From the NCBI GenBank assembly GCA_014379595.1, contig JACMLM010000035.1:124001-188000 (forward strand): DNA of 64,000 nt. Direction: 5' to 3'. Of this stretch, positions 1 through 8,566 are shown in pieces. The translations under genes and the position numbers were made by a program. Source of the DNA: Anaerolineales bacterium. GTDB taxonomy: Bacteria > Chloroflexota > Anaerolineae > Anaerolineales > Villigracilaceae. Numbering within the stretch: position 1 is the stretch's first letter; each line of letters starts with the position of its first letter. The notes below the pieces were generated by a model, which searched no databases, had not been told where the DNA came from, and saw only the letters and a program-made list of their open reading frames with translations.

Positions 1-828
1 ACCTGTGCCAGGTAAAACAAAAAGATCAGCTTCTGTGAAATAAGGTTTTAACTCCACTCCATGCTTTGACCCGATAAACTCTGTTGATGGATATACATCT
101 TTGGCAAGTGACTCTAATGACAGTCGCTCTGGCCCATCACCAACTATGATCAATCGTGGCTTTGATTCAATTTCTGCACAGGCACGCAATAAATAATCAA
201 CTCGTTTGCGGGCTTGTAATCTTCCAACAAATAATATTGTGGCGCGGTCTATTGTCTGCGGTCTACGGTCTGGCATTTTATCTGGCGCAAGCGAAACCGA
301 ATTATGCGCCACAAATATTTTTTCGCGAGGAAAACCAAATGCTGCATATTCATCTGCTCCGCGTTGACTGTATGCGATCATCGCATCGAATTGGAAGAGG
401 AAAATTTTCCTCAACTCGTTCTCTATAACTTCTCCTCTTCCAATAGGAAAGGAATTAAAACGAGAACCTAATCCCCAGCCAATTACTTTTTTGCCCTTCT
501 TATGCATCCACTTAACAGCAGACGGTGTTGATAAATAGCGTGGATTCGCTTCCACAATTAAAGAATCAGGATTCCATTCTTCAAGCCAGTTGACAAATCC
601 ACTTTGATAGCAAAGATAGAATGCGCCGCTGAATAAATGAATATTATCTGCTTGTTTGAGTTTTGCAACTTGGGGCTTGCCGCTTGCGATCATTTCCACA
701 GGACGCGGCATTCCTGCGAAGAGATTCATACCGCCATCACATGATTGTGCGAGCAAATCAAAAAATGGAATGCGATAACTGGGAAGCACACGCTGTTGTA
801 AAGCAAGGCGGCCTGAATACTTATTCAT
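1..828 (-). CDS. Glycosyltransferase family 4, C-terminus beyond window
   Basis: Partial gene read on the minus strand from an ATG at 828; it runs off position 1 without a stop. The 276 visible residues begin MNKYSGRLALQQRVLPSYR, typical of GT4 (GT-B fold) enzymes that start with the acceptor-binding domain. The start of the second Rossmann domain is visible as ATILFVGRLQARKRVDYLL followed by LIIVGDGPE, the donor-nucleotide side. It probably transfers a sugar from a nucleotide donor to a cell-surface glycan. It starts 4 nt after the stop of the upstream glycosyltransferase, so the two are co-transcribed. A 7-nt-period repeat (246-273) lies in frame and encodes PDRRPQTIDR just before the second domain. 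Donor and acceptor cannot be told. Confidence 0.85.
   Translation of the reverse strand, partial: MNKYSGRLALQQRVLPSYRIPFFDLLAQSCDGGMNLFAGMPRPVEMIASGKPQVAKLKQADNIHLFSGAFYLCYQSGFVNWLEEWNPDSLIVEANPRYLSTPSAVKWMHKKGKKVIGWGLGSRFNSFPIGRGEVIENELRKIFLFQFDAMIAYSQRGADEYAAFGFPREKIFVAHNSVSLAPDKMPDRRPQTIDRATILFVGRLQARKRVDYLLRACAEIESKPRLIIVGDGPERLSLESLAKDVYPSTEFIGSKHGVELKPYFTEADLFVLPGTG
246..273. repeat. Four-unit heptanucleotide tandem repeat inside a CDS
   Basis: Four consecutive 7-mers GGTCTAT, TGTCTGC, GGTCTAC, GGTCTGG (plus strand), with constant GTCT core and variable last positions. It lies inside the glycosyltransferase gene and codes for an Arg/Pro/Gln-rich linker just before the second Rossmann domain. 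The same GGTCTGC and GGTCTAT units occur in the array inside valS (39172-39185). Confidence 0.7.
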
Positions 829-831
829 ACT

Positions 832-1842
832 TCAATCTTCCAAAAGGACTTTAACATAAGCATCGACCATTTGATCCAACCCAAAAGCAGACTCGGCTCG
901 CATTCGTGCAGCCTGACGAAACCGCGGCTGGTCTTGCAAAATTTCATCAGCTGCATTTGCCAGTGCAGAAATATCGGGTGTTTCTAATTTCCAGGGATTG
1001 CTGCCGTAAGGCACAATGCGACCTGCATCGCCTGTTACTATTTCTTTAAGAGAACCGCTATCGAATCCAATTACAGGAAGTCCACAAGCAAGTGCCTCAA
1101 TGACCGAATTTGGGCATGGTGGATTAACTTCAGCAGAATATAAAAGATGAGATGATCTTATGAGATGCGGGATTTGTTCACGAGGCAGCACGCCAAGAAA
1201 CTTTATGGGAACACTGCTTTCTGTGTTAATTTTATTTTGTGTAGCAGAGTCCACAGTGCCAGCAACGAAAACTTCCATTGGATATTTTGCAGAAAGTTTT
1301 TCAGCCAGTGAAACTGCATGAAACAGCCCTGAGTTCAATCCACCTGCGAGGCTGCCTTCTAATAACAATAATCGAAAATGATCTGTTGGTCTTTCATGTT
1401 CGCCATCAGGTGTGTATGTTTGTAAATCAACCGCATTGAGAATAACCGAAGCTGGCGCTTTTGCTATCCCATACCAATCTTCCCACCAACTGCGAATAAA
1501 TTGACTCTGATAAATGACTCGATCATTAAAATGTGAACGTATCAATGACAAGAGTGCATTTCCGTATTCAGCGCGGATGTGATAACGAGGGCTTGTCCAA
1601 CGCACACGCTGCACCCAATTGATCCCATCCAATCTTTGGACGACACGAATGCCGCGTCGCCGTGCCTGCCACAGGTTAAGTAGGAAGCGAGTGCCTGCGA
1701 TGACAAGGATTGCGTCAGCATTGGCAGAGAGATCATAAGTAAAATCGATTCCACGAGTTTTTAATCCCTGTTCAAATTTCAAACGAAAGGATGCCATGCC
1801 TCCTGTGCCTTGCACAAAAGGTGTGATGCAAATTCTTTTCAT
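832..1842 (-). CDS. Glycosyltransferase family 4
   Basis: A 336-residue GT-B glycosyltransferase. The N-terminal acceptor domain opens MKRICITPFVQGTGGMASF, with a glycine-rich loop after the first strand. The C-terminal donor domain carries FLGVLPREQIPHLIRSSHLL and the GT4 signature EALACGLPVIGFDSGSLKEI near residues 245-265; the glutamate of this E-x7-E-like motif normally contacts the nucleotide sugar. The product is cytoplasmic and probably acts in exopolysaccharide or cell-wall glycan assembly. It is the first of two adjacent minus-strand glycosyltransferases, and its TGA is 4 nt from the next ATG. Substrate specificity cannot be read from the sequence. Confidence 0.9.
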   Translation of the reverse strand: MKRICITPFVQGTGGMASFRLKFEQGLKTRGIDFTYDLSANADAILVIAGTRFLLNLWQARRRGIRVVQRLDGINWVQRVRWTSPRYHIRAEYGNALLSLIRSHFNDRVIYQSQFIRSWWEDWYGIAKAPASVILNAVDLQTYTPDGEHERPTDHFRLLLLEGSLAGGLNSGLFHAVSLAEKLSAKYPMEVFVAGTVDSATQNKINTESSVPIKFLGVLPREQIPHLIRSSHLLYSAEVNPPCPNSVIEALACGLPVIGFDSGSLKEIVTGDAGRIVPYGSNPWKLETPDISALANAADEILQDQPRFRQAARMRAESAFGLDQMVDAYVKVLLED

Positions 1843-1859
1843 GAACGAAATTATAACGT

Positions 1860-1882
1860 AGGGCGAAGCGGTACTTCGCCCT
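1860..1882. repeat. Short palindrome, AGGGCGAAG type
   Basis: Inverted repeat AGGGCGAAG / CTTCGCCCT (1860-1868 with 1874-1882, loop CGGTA) in the spacer between the divergent glycosyltransferase and deoxynucleoside kinase genes. It resembles the GGGGCG-type hairpins at 24579 and 43187 and is probably one of a dispersed family. No U-run follows, so a terminator role is not supported. Confidence 0.6.
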
Positions 1883-1932
1883 TATAAATATTATGGTATC
1901 CTTGCCACACATCATTCAGGGAGCGTTCGTTC

Positions 1933-2583
1933 ATGTACATAGCTATCGAAGGGGTGATCGGCGTTGGCAAGACAACCCTTGCCCGCCTTCTGCAAAATAC
2001 ATTCGAAGCGGAAGTTCTGCTTGAAATATTTGAGGAGAATCCTTTTCTTTCCGATTTTTACGCAGACCGCGCACGATACGCTTTTCAAACACAGATCTTC
2101 TTTTTGCTTAGCCGCTATCATCAACAAAATAATAATGTGCCAAAATTTTTGGCAGAGAATAAAAACCTGATTGCAGATTATACTTTTGCAAAAGACGCGC
2201 TCTTCGCGGAAATTAACTTGCAGGGTGATGAATTAAACATGTATCACAAAGTACATGAAGCGCTTGGAGAAAAAATTCCCAAACCCGATCTGCTTGTATA
2301 TTTACAAGCCAGCACCGACACGCTGATGAGCCGCATCGCTTTTCGTGACCGACCATATGAAAGAAAAATGGAACGCGCTTATATTGACGAACTTAATCAC
2401 GCATATGAGAACTTCTTTTCGAAACCATTAGACCATACGCCTGTTTTAAAGATCGACTCGAACGAACTGGACATCATCCACAATTCGGAGCACATCAAGC
2501 GGATAGAAAACCGCATCCGCGAAACCTTGAGCCTGCCTCCGTTTCAAACCAGTTTTCCTTTACCTGACGCCAACCAAGGATAG
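1933..2583 (+). CDS. Deoxynucleoside kinase (dNK/dGK-dAK family)
   Basis: A 216-residue salvage kinase that phosphorylates deoxynucleosides to their 5'-monophosphates with ATP. The P-loop is near the N-terminus (GVIGVGKTT, about residues 7-15). A FLSDFYADRARYAFQTQIFFL segment typical of the family follows, and the lid RDRPYERKM sits near residues 135-143. Where many relatives have DRSxxED, this protein reads DYTFAKDALFA, as in one bacterial dGK/dAK branch. A GGGAG ribosome-binding site lies 10 nt before the ATG. The gene is followed 8 nt later by a nucleotidyltransferase-fold gene, probably in one transcript. A second kinase of the same family lies at 6567-7232. Base preference (purine or pyrimidine) is not resolved. 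Confidence 0.88.
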   Translation: MYIAIEGVIGVGKTTLARLLQNTFEAEVLLEIFEENPFLSDFYADRARYAFQTQIFFLLSRYHQQNNNVPKFLAENKNLIADYTFAKDALFAEINLQGDELNMYHKVHEALGEKIPKPDLLVYLQASTDTLMSRIAFRDRPYERKMERAYIDELNHAYENFFSKPLDHTPVLKIDSNELDIIHNSEHIKRIENRIRETLSLPPFQTSFPLPDANQG

Positions 2584-2591
2584 CATTACTT

Positions 2592-3614
2592 ATGCGCGTT
2601 ACACGTGAATCACTCCTCCGCATTGCCAAAGAGACCGCTCAGGAGCGGGCTTATAACGATTCAGATATCGTAGCTGCCTATCTGACTGGTTCACTACTCA
2701 ATGTTGATCCCATGCTTGGCGGTACCGCAGATATTGACATTGTCTTCGTGCATAAGACCAAGCCTAAGCAGTCCCGTGAGTTTATAAAACTCACTCCCGA
2801 TTTCCACCTTGATATCAGCCGCCGTACCAAAGATGAGTTTAAGTCACCACGTGATTTACGCGGTGACCCGTGGCTCGGCTATGAAATGTATGATCCAGTG
2901 TTGCTTTATGAACGCGAGAAATTTTTTGATTTCGTGCAAGCCAGCCTGCGGGCAGGTTTTGATTTCGAACAGCCTCCACTTATGCTTCAGCGCTGCCGTA
3001 AATTGCTCATAAGAAGCCGCCAGATCTGGACAGACTTAATGGAACTGGACAAACCAGCTGGGCCAAAAGATATCAGCAAATATATGGAGGCCCTTTCCTA
3101 TGCGCTCAATGCAGTCGCCGAATTAAGCGGGCCTCCTATTTATGAACGCAGATTGTTCCTTGAATTCCCGTCACGCGCTCAAGCCGCACAAAAAACAGAC
3201 ATGGTCACAGATGTTTTCGATTTGATCGGTGCACACAATGTGGATGCAGAAAAAATACAAAGCTGGATATCTGACTGGAAATCTGCATTTAAGATTGCCA
3301 GCGAAATAACAGAAGTTGATCCACGCATCCATGCTTCTCGTATAAATTATTACGAGAAGGCCATCAAAGCGATACTTGAAGGTGATATCCCATTAGCTGC
3401 GCTTTGGCCTCTATTCCACACATGGACTTTGGCCGCAGAAGTGTTAGAAGGCGATCATCTCAAATTCTGGCAAAATGCGGCAGGGGAGTTAGGTTTGCTG
3501 GGTATAGGCTATGGAGAACACGTGGAAAAGCTTGATCATTTCATTGACGAGATCGAAGTCATCTTGAATGATGTGGCAATAGCCAACGGATTGGAAACCA
3601 CCACAGGGATTTAA
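2592..3614 (+). CDS. Nucleotidyltransferase-fold protein, function unknown
   Basis: A 340-residue protein with the polymerase-beta-type nucleotidyltransferase active-site pattern near the N-terminus: TGSLL (the Gly-Ser helix start), then GGTADIDIVFV (the paired acidic residues) and FHLDIS (a candidate third acidic residue). The remainder is predicted helical, resembling substrate-binding domains of aminoglycoside or minimal nucleotidyltransferases. It lies 8 nt after the deoxynucleoside kinase gene and ends before a strong terminator, so the two form a bicistronic unit. The transferred nucleotide and target cannot be named. It is not a recognised tRNA-processing enzyme. Confidence 0.65.
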   Translation: MRVTRESLLRIAKETAQERAYNDSDIVAAYLTGSLLNVDPMLGGTADIDIVFVHKTKPKQSREFIKLTPDFHLDISRRTKDEFKSPRDLRGDPWLGYEMYDPVLLYEREKFFDFVQASLRAGFDFEQPPLMLQRCRKLLIRSRQIWTDLMELDKPAGPKDISKYMEALSYALNAVAELSGPPIYERRLFLEFPSRAQAAQKTDMVTDVFDLIGAHNVDAEKIQSWISDWKSAFKIASEITEVDPRIHASRINYYEKAIKAILEGDIPLAALWPLFHTWTLAAEVLEGDHLKFWQNAAGELGLLGIGYGEHVEKLDHFIDEIEVILNDVAIANGLETTTGI

Positions 3615-3665
3615 ATAATATGGTTTATGATTTCCATCACCTTGAAACAACAAGAAAATTGATTC

Positions 3666-3705
3666 AAAAAAACCTGACAGCCTTTAATGACTGTCAGGTT
3701 TTTTT
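3666..3705 (+). terminator. Rho-independent terminator after the kinase pair
   Basis: Perfect 10-bp stem AACCTGACAG / CTGTCAGGTT with a 10-nt loop CCTTTAATGA, extended by A/T pairs to 3666-3680 and 3691-3705 and ending in a T-run. The flanking A-run on the left would let it also work on the opposite strand. Confidence 0.9.
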
Positions 3706-3745
3706 CTTAAAACTGGAATATATGAAACATAAGTAGGTAAACAAA

Positions 3746-4801
3746 GTGAAATCAAATACCCTTCCCTTCATATTACAAGCTCTGTTGGCTGCAATATTTT
3801 TCGGAGCAAGTGCGCCCATTGCAAAATTATTATTAGGTGACAATATCTCACCGATCTTCCTCGCGGCTTTCCTGTATTTGGGAAGCGGAACAGGAACTTC
3901 ACTCGTCAGGTTGGTTCAGCGAATGCGATCTAAAGATGCGGAAGCGGGAATAAAATCGCCAGATATTATATGGCTGGCTGGCGCGATCATTTCTGGTGGA
4001 ATCATGGCTCCGATCATTTTGATGATCAGCTTACAGAACACACCTGCATCCACAGCTTCATTGTTGTTGAATTTTGAAGGGGTTGGGACAACTGTCATCG
4101 CATTATTATTTTTCAAAGAAGCCATCAGCCGCCGAGCATGGACAGCGATCATTGTCATTACATTAGCCAGTATTTTCCTCTCCACCAATTTTGAAAGCGG
4201 ATTCGGACTCTCACTCGGTGCATTGGGAATTATCCTGGCCTGTGTACTCTGGGGTGTGGACAATAATTTCACCCGCAATATTTCTGGCAAAGATCCGCTA
4301 GCCATCGTGGCATGGAAGGGATTGGTTGCAGGCACATTTTCATTCTTCCTTGCATTTTTTCTTGGTAATCCATTGCCATCAATAGCTAACATCTTTTATA
4401 TATTGATTCTGGGGTTTGTAAGTTATGGTTTGAGCACAATACTTTTCATCCGCTCCATGCGCGGTTTGGGCGCGGCACGCACTAGCGCGTTATATGGAAC
4501 AGCTCCACTAGCGGGTGTGCTTCTATCCATTGTCATCTTTGGAGAATTTCCCTCGTTCTTCTTCATCATCGCTGCGATATTAATGATCGGTGGCGCATTG
4601 TTGCTCATCAATGAACAACATGAACACTCGCATGTGCACACGGCTTTATTTCATGACCATAGCCACAAACATGATGAGTCTCATAAACATGACAAAGGGG
4701 ATGGAGTCCACTCCCATGAGCATGAACATCCCGCTGAGGAACATGAGCACGATCACATGCCTGATATTCATCATCGGCATGGACATGAGGATGAGAAATG
4801 A
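3746..4801 (+). CDS. EamA/DMT-family transporter with histidine-rich tail
   Basis: A 351-residue inner-membrane protein with about ten membrane helices arranged as two EamA repeats (roughly residues 5-140 and 150-290). The last 60 residues form a cytoplasmic or external tail with more than twenty histidines, ending MPDIHHRHGHEDEK. The drug/metabolite transporter family exports or imports small solutes. The His/Asp/Glu tail is a classic divalent-metal sink, so metal transport or metal sensing is a fair inference but not proven. GTG start, chosen because the first helix begins directly after it. The gene stands between a strong upstream terminator and a small membrane-protein gene. Confidence 0.85.
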   Translation: MKSNTLPFILQALLAAIFFGASAPIAKLLLGDNISPIFLAAFLYLGSGTGTSLVRLVQRMRSKDAEAGIKSPDIIWLAGAIISGGIMAPIILMISLQNTPASTASLLLNFEGVGTTVIALLFFKEAISRRAWTAIIVITLASIFLSTNFESGFGLSLGALGIILACVLWGVDNNFTRNISGKDPLAIVAWKGLVAGTFSFFLAFFLGNPLPSIANIFYILILGFVSYGLSTILFIRSMRGLGAARTSALYGTAPLAGVLLSIVIFGEFPSFFFIIAAILMIGGALLLINEQHEHSHVHTALFHDHSHKHDESHKHDKGDGVHSHEHEHPAEEHEHDHMPDIHHRHGHEDEK

Positions 4802-4815
4802 AGGGTTAGGAATCA

Positions 4816-5430
4816 ATGCTAAAACAAACAACAAAATTAGAGTTTTTTCTCAAAGTAGCTTTGGCTGTGATGTTCGCAATTGAAGCTGGAAACGATATAG
4901 CCTCTTTGACTGAATATTCAAGTCCAATATTGCAAGAGTGGTTGCCTGCGTTTATTTATACCTTTTATCCTCTGGCTTGTATTGTTATTATGCAATGGGT
5001 TTTGTTGTCGGAATGCTTGCCTAAGTGGTGGGTATTTCTAGGTCTTGTGGGTTGTGTACTTGCGGCTACAACAGTTGGGATTATGTTCCAATTTATCACT
5101 AATGAAACTTATATTTTATACGGATTTGAAATACAAACTTTCAGAGCAATTGTGTCAGGAATATTAATGACACTTCCACAATTATTTGTTTTGAAAGGAA
5201 AAAAAGGATACTTATGGGTTTTAGTTAATAGTATAGGTTTGGCAGTTCGATTTATCGGATGGTGGATAATTTTTATTCCTCCAATACACGATTCGTTTTA
5301 TCTTGCCTTTCTCAGAATGTTGGTTTTGGAGTCACCTAATATCCTATTTGGGTTAATACTTGGACTTTATTTATATGCTTATATTTACAATCCCAATCGC
5401 CTACAAGCCGTTGAAGCTAGAAGTAATTAA
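4816..5430 (+). CDS. Hypothetical membrane protein
   Basis: A 204-residue protein with about six hydrophobic helices, no cleavable signal and no motif I recognise. It begins 14 nt after the EamA transporter stop and is likely co-transcribed with it. Codon choice is more A+T-rich than pyrB downstream, which may indicate a more recent arrival. Function unknown. Confidence 0.6.
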   Translation: MLKQTTKLEFFLKVALAVMFAIEAGNDIASLTEYSSPILQEWLPAFIYTFYPLACIVIMQWVLLSECLPKWWVFLGLVGCVLAATTVGIMFQFITNETYILYGFEIQTFRAIVSGILMTLPQLFVLKGKKGYLWVLVNSIGLAVRFIGWWIIFIPPIHDSFYLAFLRMLVLESPNILFGLILGLYLYAYIYNPNRLQAVEARSN

Positions 5431-5508
5431 TCGAAACAGAATCAGCCTCACCCGTTGAGAGAAGCGAAAGCATCCAATACAAATTACCAAAATTAAGGAG
5501 TAAAACAA

Positions 5509-6489
5509 ATGCCAACTCAATCCACATCCCCTCACCTGCCTTTCGGCGAAAACAAGAATGCTGACTGGTATGGTAAGGACATTATTTCCGTCAAACAATT
5601 CAGCCGTGACGATTTGGAGTATGTATTCGGCGTGGCGCACGAGATGCGCGGAATGGTCGAGCGCGTTGGGACATTTGATCTGCTGAAGGGGAAAATTTTG
5701 GCAAATCTCTTTTATGAACCTTCCACGAGGACATCGTCGTCATTTATTGCAGCAATGGAACGGTTGGGTGGAAGTGTCATCTCAATTAATGAAGTGAAAT
5801 ATTCATCGGTGTCGAAGGGTGAGAGTTTGCCTGATACCATCCGCACACTTGAATGCTATGCAGATGTGATCGTGCTGCGTCACCCTGAAACGGGTTCAGC
5901 GGCAATTGCTGCAAAGGCTGCCAGGAAACCTGTCATCAACGCAGGCGATGGCATAGGCGAGCATCCCACACAGGCTCTACTGGATACGTTTACGATCATG
6001 GAAGAAATTGGACGGCTCGAGAATTTAACCGTTACCATGCTTGGGGATCTGAAATATGGACGCACGGTTCATTCATTGGCGCGGTTGCTTTCGCAGTACA
6101 GCAATATCAAATTGAATTACGTCTCACCTGATATTTTAAAGATGCCAAAAGAAGTGATGGACGAGGTTGGGGAGAGGAAAGTACCACAGGCAGAATTCTC
6201 TTCGCTGGAAAAAGTTTTGTCCGAAACTGATGTGTTATATGTGACACGTGTGCAAAAGGAACGGTTTGAAGACGCCGCTGATTATGAAAAGGTCAAAGGT
6301 GCATATGTGATTGACAATGAAATTATGAAAGCCGCAAAGAAGGATATGATCGTGATGCACCCGCTCCCACGCGTGGGCGAGATCAGCCCTGACTTCGATG
6401 ACGACCCTCGCGCGGCTTATTTTAGACAGATGGAATATGGGCTATATGTGAGAATGGCATTGTTGGCGATGGTGCTGGGGAAGGCATAA
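5509..6489 (+). CDS. pyrB: Aspartate carbamoyltransferase catalytic subunit
   Basis: A 326-residue enzyme that condenses carbamoyl phosphate with aspartate, the first committed step of de novo pyrimidine synthesis. The carbamoyl-phosphate loop is [12 protein letters not shown] (about residues 68-79). Further signatures are [13 protein letters not shown] and, near the C-terminus, HPLPRVGEI. The aspartate-binding domain favours ATCase over ornithine carbamoyltransferase. An AAGGAG site precedes the ATG at good spacing. The protein has about 20 extra N-terminal residues compared with the usual 305-310. No pyrI is adjacent. It faces a deoxynucleoside kinase across a 77-nt spacer filled by a repeat array. 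Confidence 0.95.
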   Translation: MPTQSTSPHLPFGENKNADWYGKDIISVKQFSRDDLEYVFGVAHEMRGMVERVGTFDLLKGKILANLFYEPSTRTSSSFIAAMERLGGSVISINEVKYSSVSKGESLPDTIRTLECYADVIVLRHPETGSAAIAAKAARKPVINAGDGIGEHPTQALLDTFTIMEEIGRLENLTVTMLGDLKYGRTVHSLARLLSQYSNIKLNYVSPDILKMPKEVMDEVGERKVPQAEFSSLEKVLSETDVLYVTRVQKERFEDAADYEKVKGAYVIDNEIMKAAKKDMIVMHPLPRVGEISPDFDDDPRAAYFRQMEYGLYVRMALLAMVLGKA

Positions 6490-6490
6490 C

Positions 6491-6560
6491 AGTTACAAGT
6501 TAAAAAGTTGGAAGGTTGGAACGTTCCAACCTTTCAACTTTAAACCTGCAAACTTGCAAC
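6491..6560. repeat. Inverted 7/8-nt-period repeat array between convergent genes
   Basis: Units AGTTACA, AGTTAAAA, AGTTGGA, AGGTTGGA, then ACGTTCC, AACCTTTC, AACTTTA, AACCTGC, AAACTTGC. The AGTT motif changes to its complement AACT at the middle, so the centre forms a 19-bp stem (6504-6522 with 6523-6541, one G-T pair). It fills the whole gap between pyrB and the facing kinase gene and may act as a two-way terminator, although no clear U-run is present. Confidence 0.75.
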
Positions 6561-6566
6561 AGGAAT

Positions 6567-7232
6567 CTAATCTTCCGCCGCTCTTGCCATTTCTTCTGGT
6601 TCGAATACTACTTCTTCCTTACCAGTTAACTTTTCATCCACTTTGGCGACGATCAAGCGAAGGTGACCAGAGTGGGCTACATAATCAAGGTCATCTGCAG
6701 GGACGGCAAGTACGGGGCAAAGTGTAAAGTTTTCGATCCATGATTCGTAAAGGTCATTTAGATTCTGTAAATATTCAGGTGTGATCTTGCGCTCATAATC
6801 ACGTCCACGGGAGTTGATGCGATTCATAAGAGTGGGAATCGATGCTCGCAAATAAATAACAAGATCAGGCGGAGGGAGAAATTGTACGGCAGTCTCATAT
6901 AACTCACGATAGGTTTGAAAATCGCGGTCCTGGATATTTCCCTGGTCATACAGGTTCTGTGCAAATATTTCCGCATCTTCATACACACTGCGGTCCTGTA
7001 TTACCGAGTTTGGATGCTGTGCGAGATTCAGATGTGAACGCAGGCGATGCGTTAGAAAAAACACCTGTGAATGAAAAGCCCAGGAAGACATATTCTGATA
7101 AAAATCTGCGAGATAGGGATTCTCAGTGACAGGTTCATAAAACGGGTCCCAACCCATTTCGTCGCACAACATCTTTACAAGTGTGGATTTTCCTACGCCG
7201 ATATTCCCAGCAATGGCTACAAATTTTTTCAT
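6567..7232 (-). CDS. Deoxynucleoside kinase (dNK/dGK-dAK family), second copy
   Basis: A 221-residue salvage kinase. The P-loop is AGNIGVGKST (residues 8-17). The family catalytic segment is QDRSVYEDAEIFA (about residues 85-97), with the Asp-Arg pair that contacts the nucleoside, and the lid is RGRDYERK. It is the canonical form of the family and clearly distinct from the paralogue at 1933-2583, which has DYTFAKD at the DRS position. Bacteria with two such genes often encode one dGK-like and one dAK/dCK-like enzyme acting as partners; that division of labour is inference here. It is transcribed towards pyrB. Confidence 0.9.
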   Translation of the reverse strand: MKKFVAIAGNIGVGKSTLVKMLCDEMGWDPFYEPVTENPYLADFYQNMSSWAFHSQVFFLTHRLRSHLNLAQHPNSVIQDRSVYEDAEIFAQNLYDQGNIQDRDFQTYRELYETAVQFLPPPDLVIYLRASIPTLMNRINSRGRDYERKITPEYLQNLNDLYESWIENFTLCPVLAVPADDLDYVAHSGHLRLIVAKVDEKLTGKEEVVFEPEEMARAAED

Positions 7233-7302
7233 GTGTCACTCTCACAGGTGAATTTTTTAATTGGGGATAATTTAGTTAAAAACCATCATACCAAAAAGAA
7301 AT

Positions 7303-7338
7303 AGAGTTCACGGAAATTTTAAGAACTCCATGAACTCT
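7303..7338 (-). terminator. Probable terminator of the DsbA-like gene
   Basis: Stem AGAGTTCA / TGAACTCT (7303-7310 with 7331-7338) and, on the minus strand, a following T-rich run ATTTCTTTTTGG. It lies downstream of the thioredoxin-fold gene at 7440-8210. The 20-nt loop makes it weaker than the other terminators in the window. Confidence 0.5.
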
Positions 7339-7360
7339 GTTTTATTATCCATAAGCACTT

Positions 7361-7426
7361 GTAGGGCAGGTTTGCAACCTGCCAAAACTATGTTTTGATA
7401 TTTGTCAGGCTAAAAGCCTGACCTAC
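7361..7426. repeat. Three-way-junction repeat, GTAGG type
   Basis: Outer arms GTAGG and CCTAC enclose two hairpins: GGCAGGTT/AACCTGCC (7365-7383) and GTCAGGC/GCCTGAC (7404-7422). The layout, a short outer stem with two inner hairpins, matches the GGAGT-type elements at 10335, 38087, 45036 and 57017, but the sequence differs. It is a dispersed-repeat candidate directly after the DsbA-like stop codon. Confidence 0.65.
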
Positions 7427-7439
7427 GTGAGGCTTTCTC

Positions 7440-8210
7440 CTATGGAATTTCTCCAGCTAATTCCTTATCAATGATCTGCTGAAAACTGGTCAGTGGCTGC
7501 GCACCTACAACGGCAAGGCCATTGACGAAGAAGGTCGGTGTGGATTGTACGCCGAGGTCGAGGGCAAAGTTCATGTCTTCTTCAATAAACGCATCGTGCT
7601 TTCCACTGGAAAGACATGCAGTGAACGTTTCAACATCCAAGCCAAGCTCGGTGGCATATTGAATATAAGTCACTTCGTCCAATGTTTCACTGCTGAATAA
7701 TTTTTCGTGATAATCCCAGTAAGCATTCTGGTCATTGGCACAGAGTGAGGCAACTGCGGCTGGCATTGCACTCGGATGAATGGAAGTCAGCGGCAGGTTA
7801 CGATAGACAAAACGGATCTGGCCAGGGTATGCATCCAACAGTGCTTGATATGTTTCATCATGGAAGCGGCGGCAGTATGGGCATTGGAAATCACTGAATT
7901 CTACAACAACGATCTCCGCATCATCAGGGCCGAGGCTTGGATATCCTTCAGTGGGGATATCATAACGAGTATATTGCGCCTGAGGTGTGATCGGCGCTTC
8001 ATTCACCTGACCTGAGGGCTGCTGCGCCGCTGTGACAGGAGTGCCGCCTCGTCCCCAGGCCACATAGCCAACCAATATACCCACCGCGAAAGCCAGCACA
8101 ACCAATACAGAGTAAAAGTGACTTTTCTTGAAGGTGATGAACCCGTCAGAATCTTCGATCACTTGCTCTTCTTCAATTATAGGAATGGATTTTTGAGTTT
8201 TAGTAGCCAT
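7440..8210 (-). CDS. Membrane-anchored DsbA-like thiol oxidoreductase
   Basis: A 256-residue protein: about 30 cytoplasmic residues, one membrane helix (about 32-51), a Pro/Gln-rich linker and an extracytoplasmic DsbA/thioredoxin domain. The active site is CPYC (residues 110-113) in VEFSDFQCPYC; the cis-proline loop reads QSTPTFFVNG. Relatives (DSBA_4/BdbD-like) oxidise or isomerise cysteines of exported proteins. It opens a neighbourhood of extracytoplasmic redox genes (MsrQ, MsrP, thioredoxin-like lipoprotein), suggesting an envelope protein repair role. No quinone-linked partner such as DsbB or VKOR is adjacent. Confidence 0.88.
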   Translation of the reverse strand: MATKTQKSIPIIEEEQVIEDSDGFITFKKSHFYSVLVVLAFAVGILVGYVAWGRGGTPVTAAQQPSGQVNEAPITPQAQYTRYDIPTEGYPSLGPDDAEIVVVEFSDFQCPYCRRFHDETYQALLDAYPGQIRFVYRNLPLTSIHPSAMPAAVASLCANDQNAYWDYHEKLFSSETLDEVTYIQYATELGLDVETFTACLSSGKHDAFIEEDMNFALDLGVQSTPTFFVNGLAVVGAQPLTSFQQIIDKELAGEIP

Positions 8211-8316
8211 GAATGGGATTATAGCCTTTCTGTTGAATTTTCGGAGAGGTACTTAAGTTTTTATAATTTTGCATCATTTCTTTATAAATTGCGTATATTG
8301 GAACAAGGAGACTCAA

Positions 8317-8544
8317 ATGACAACTCAAACAAAACATCATATTCCCTGGTATCTTTGGCCTTTCGCTGCACTATGGAAACTGCTGGCAATCATCGTAGAA
8401 ATGACAGGTCGCTTTGTCGCCATGGTACTTGGCATCGTCTTTATGATTGTCGGTGTGATCGTCAGCTTGACGATTGTCGGCGCACTGGTGGGTATTCCAT
8501 TGGCGCTCATTGGATTGCTGCTGTTACTGCGCGGAATATTTTAG
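8317..8544 (+). CDS. Small two-helix membrane protein
   Basis: A 75-residue protein starting MTTQTKHHIPWYLWPFAALW with two long hydrophobic segments separated by a short turn. The ATG at 8317 is preferred over an upstream in-frame ATG at 8269 because AAGGAG lies 7 nt before it. The tryptophan-rich start and Val/Ile/Leu/Gly-rich body resemble small conserved Chloroflexota membrane proteins of unknown role. It stands alone between genes on the opposite strand. Confidence 0.65.
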   Translation: MTTQTKHHIPWYLWPFAALWKLLAIIVEMTGRFVAMVLGIVFMIVGVIVSLTIVGALVGIPLALIGLLLLLRGIF

Positions 8545-8566
8545 TTCATCTGCACATGTGATTTCC

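Noticed and set aside
3916-4392. 158-codon open frame on the minus strand
   Set aside because: Antisense to the EamA transporter; product is Pro/Asn/Ala-rich with no recognisable domain.
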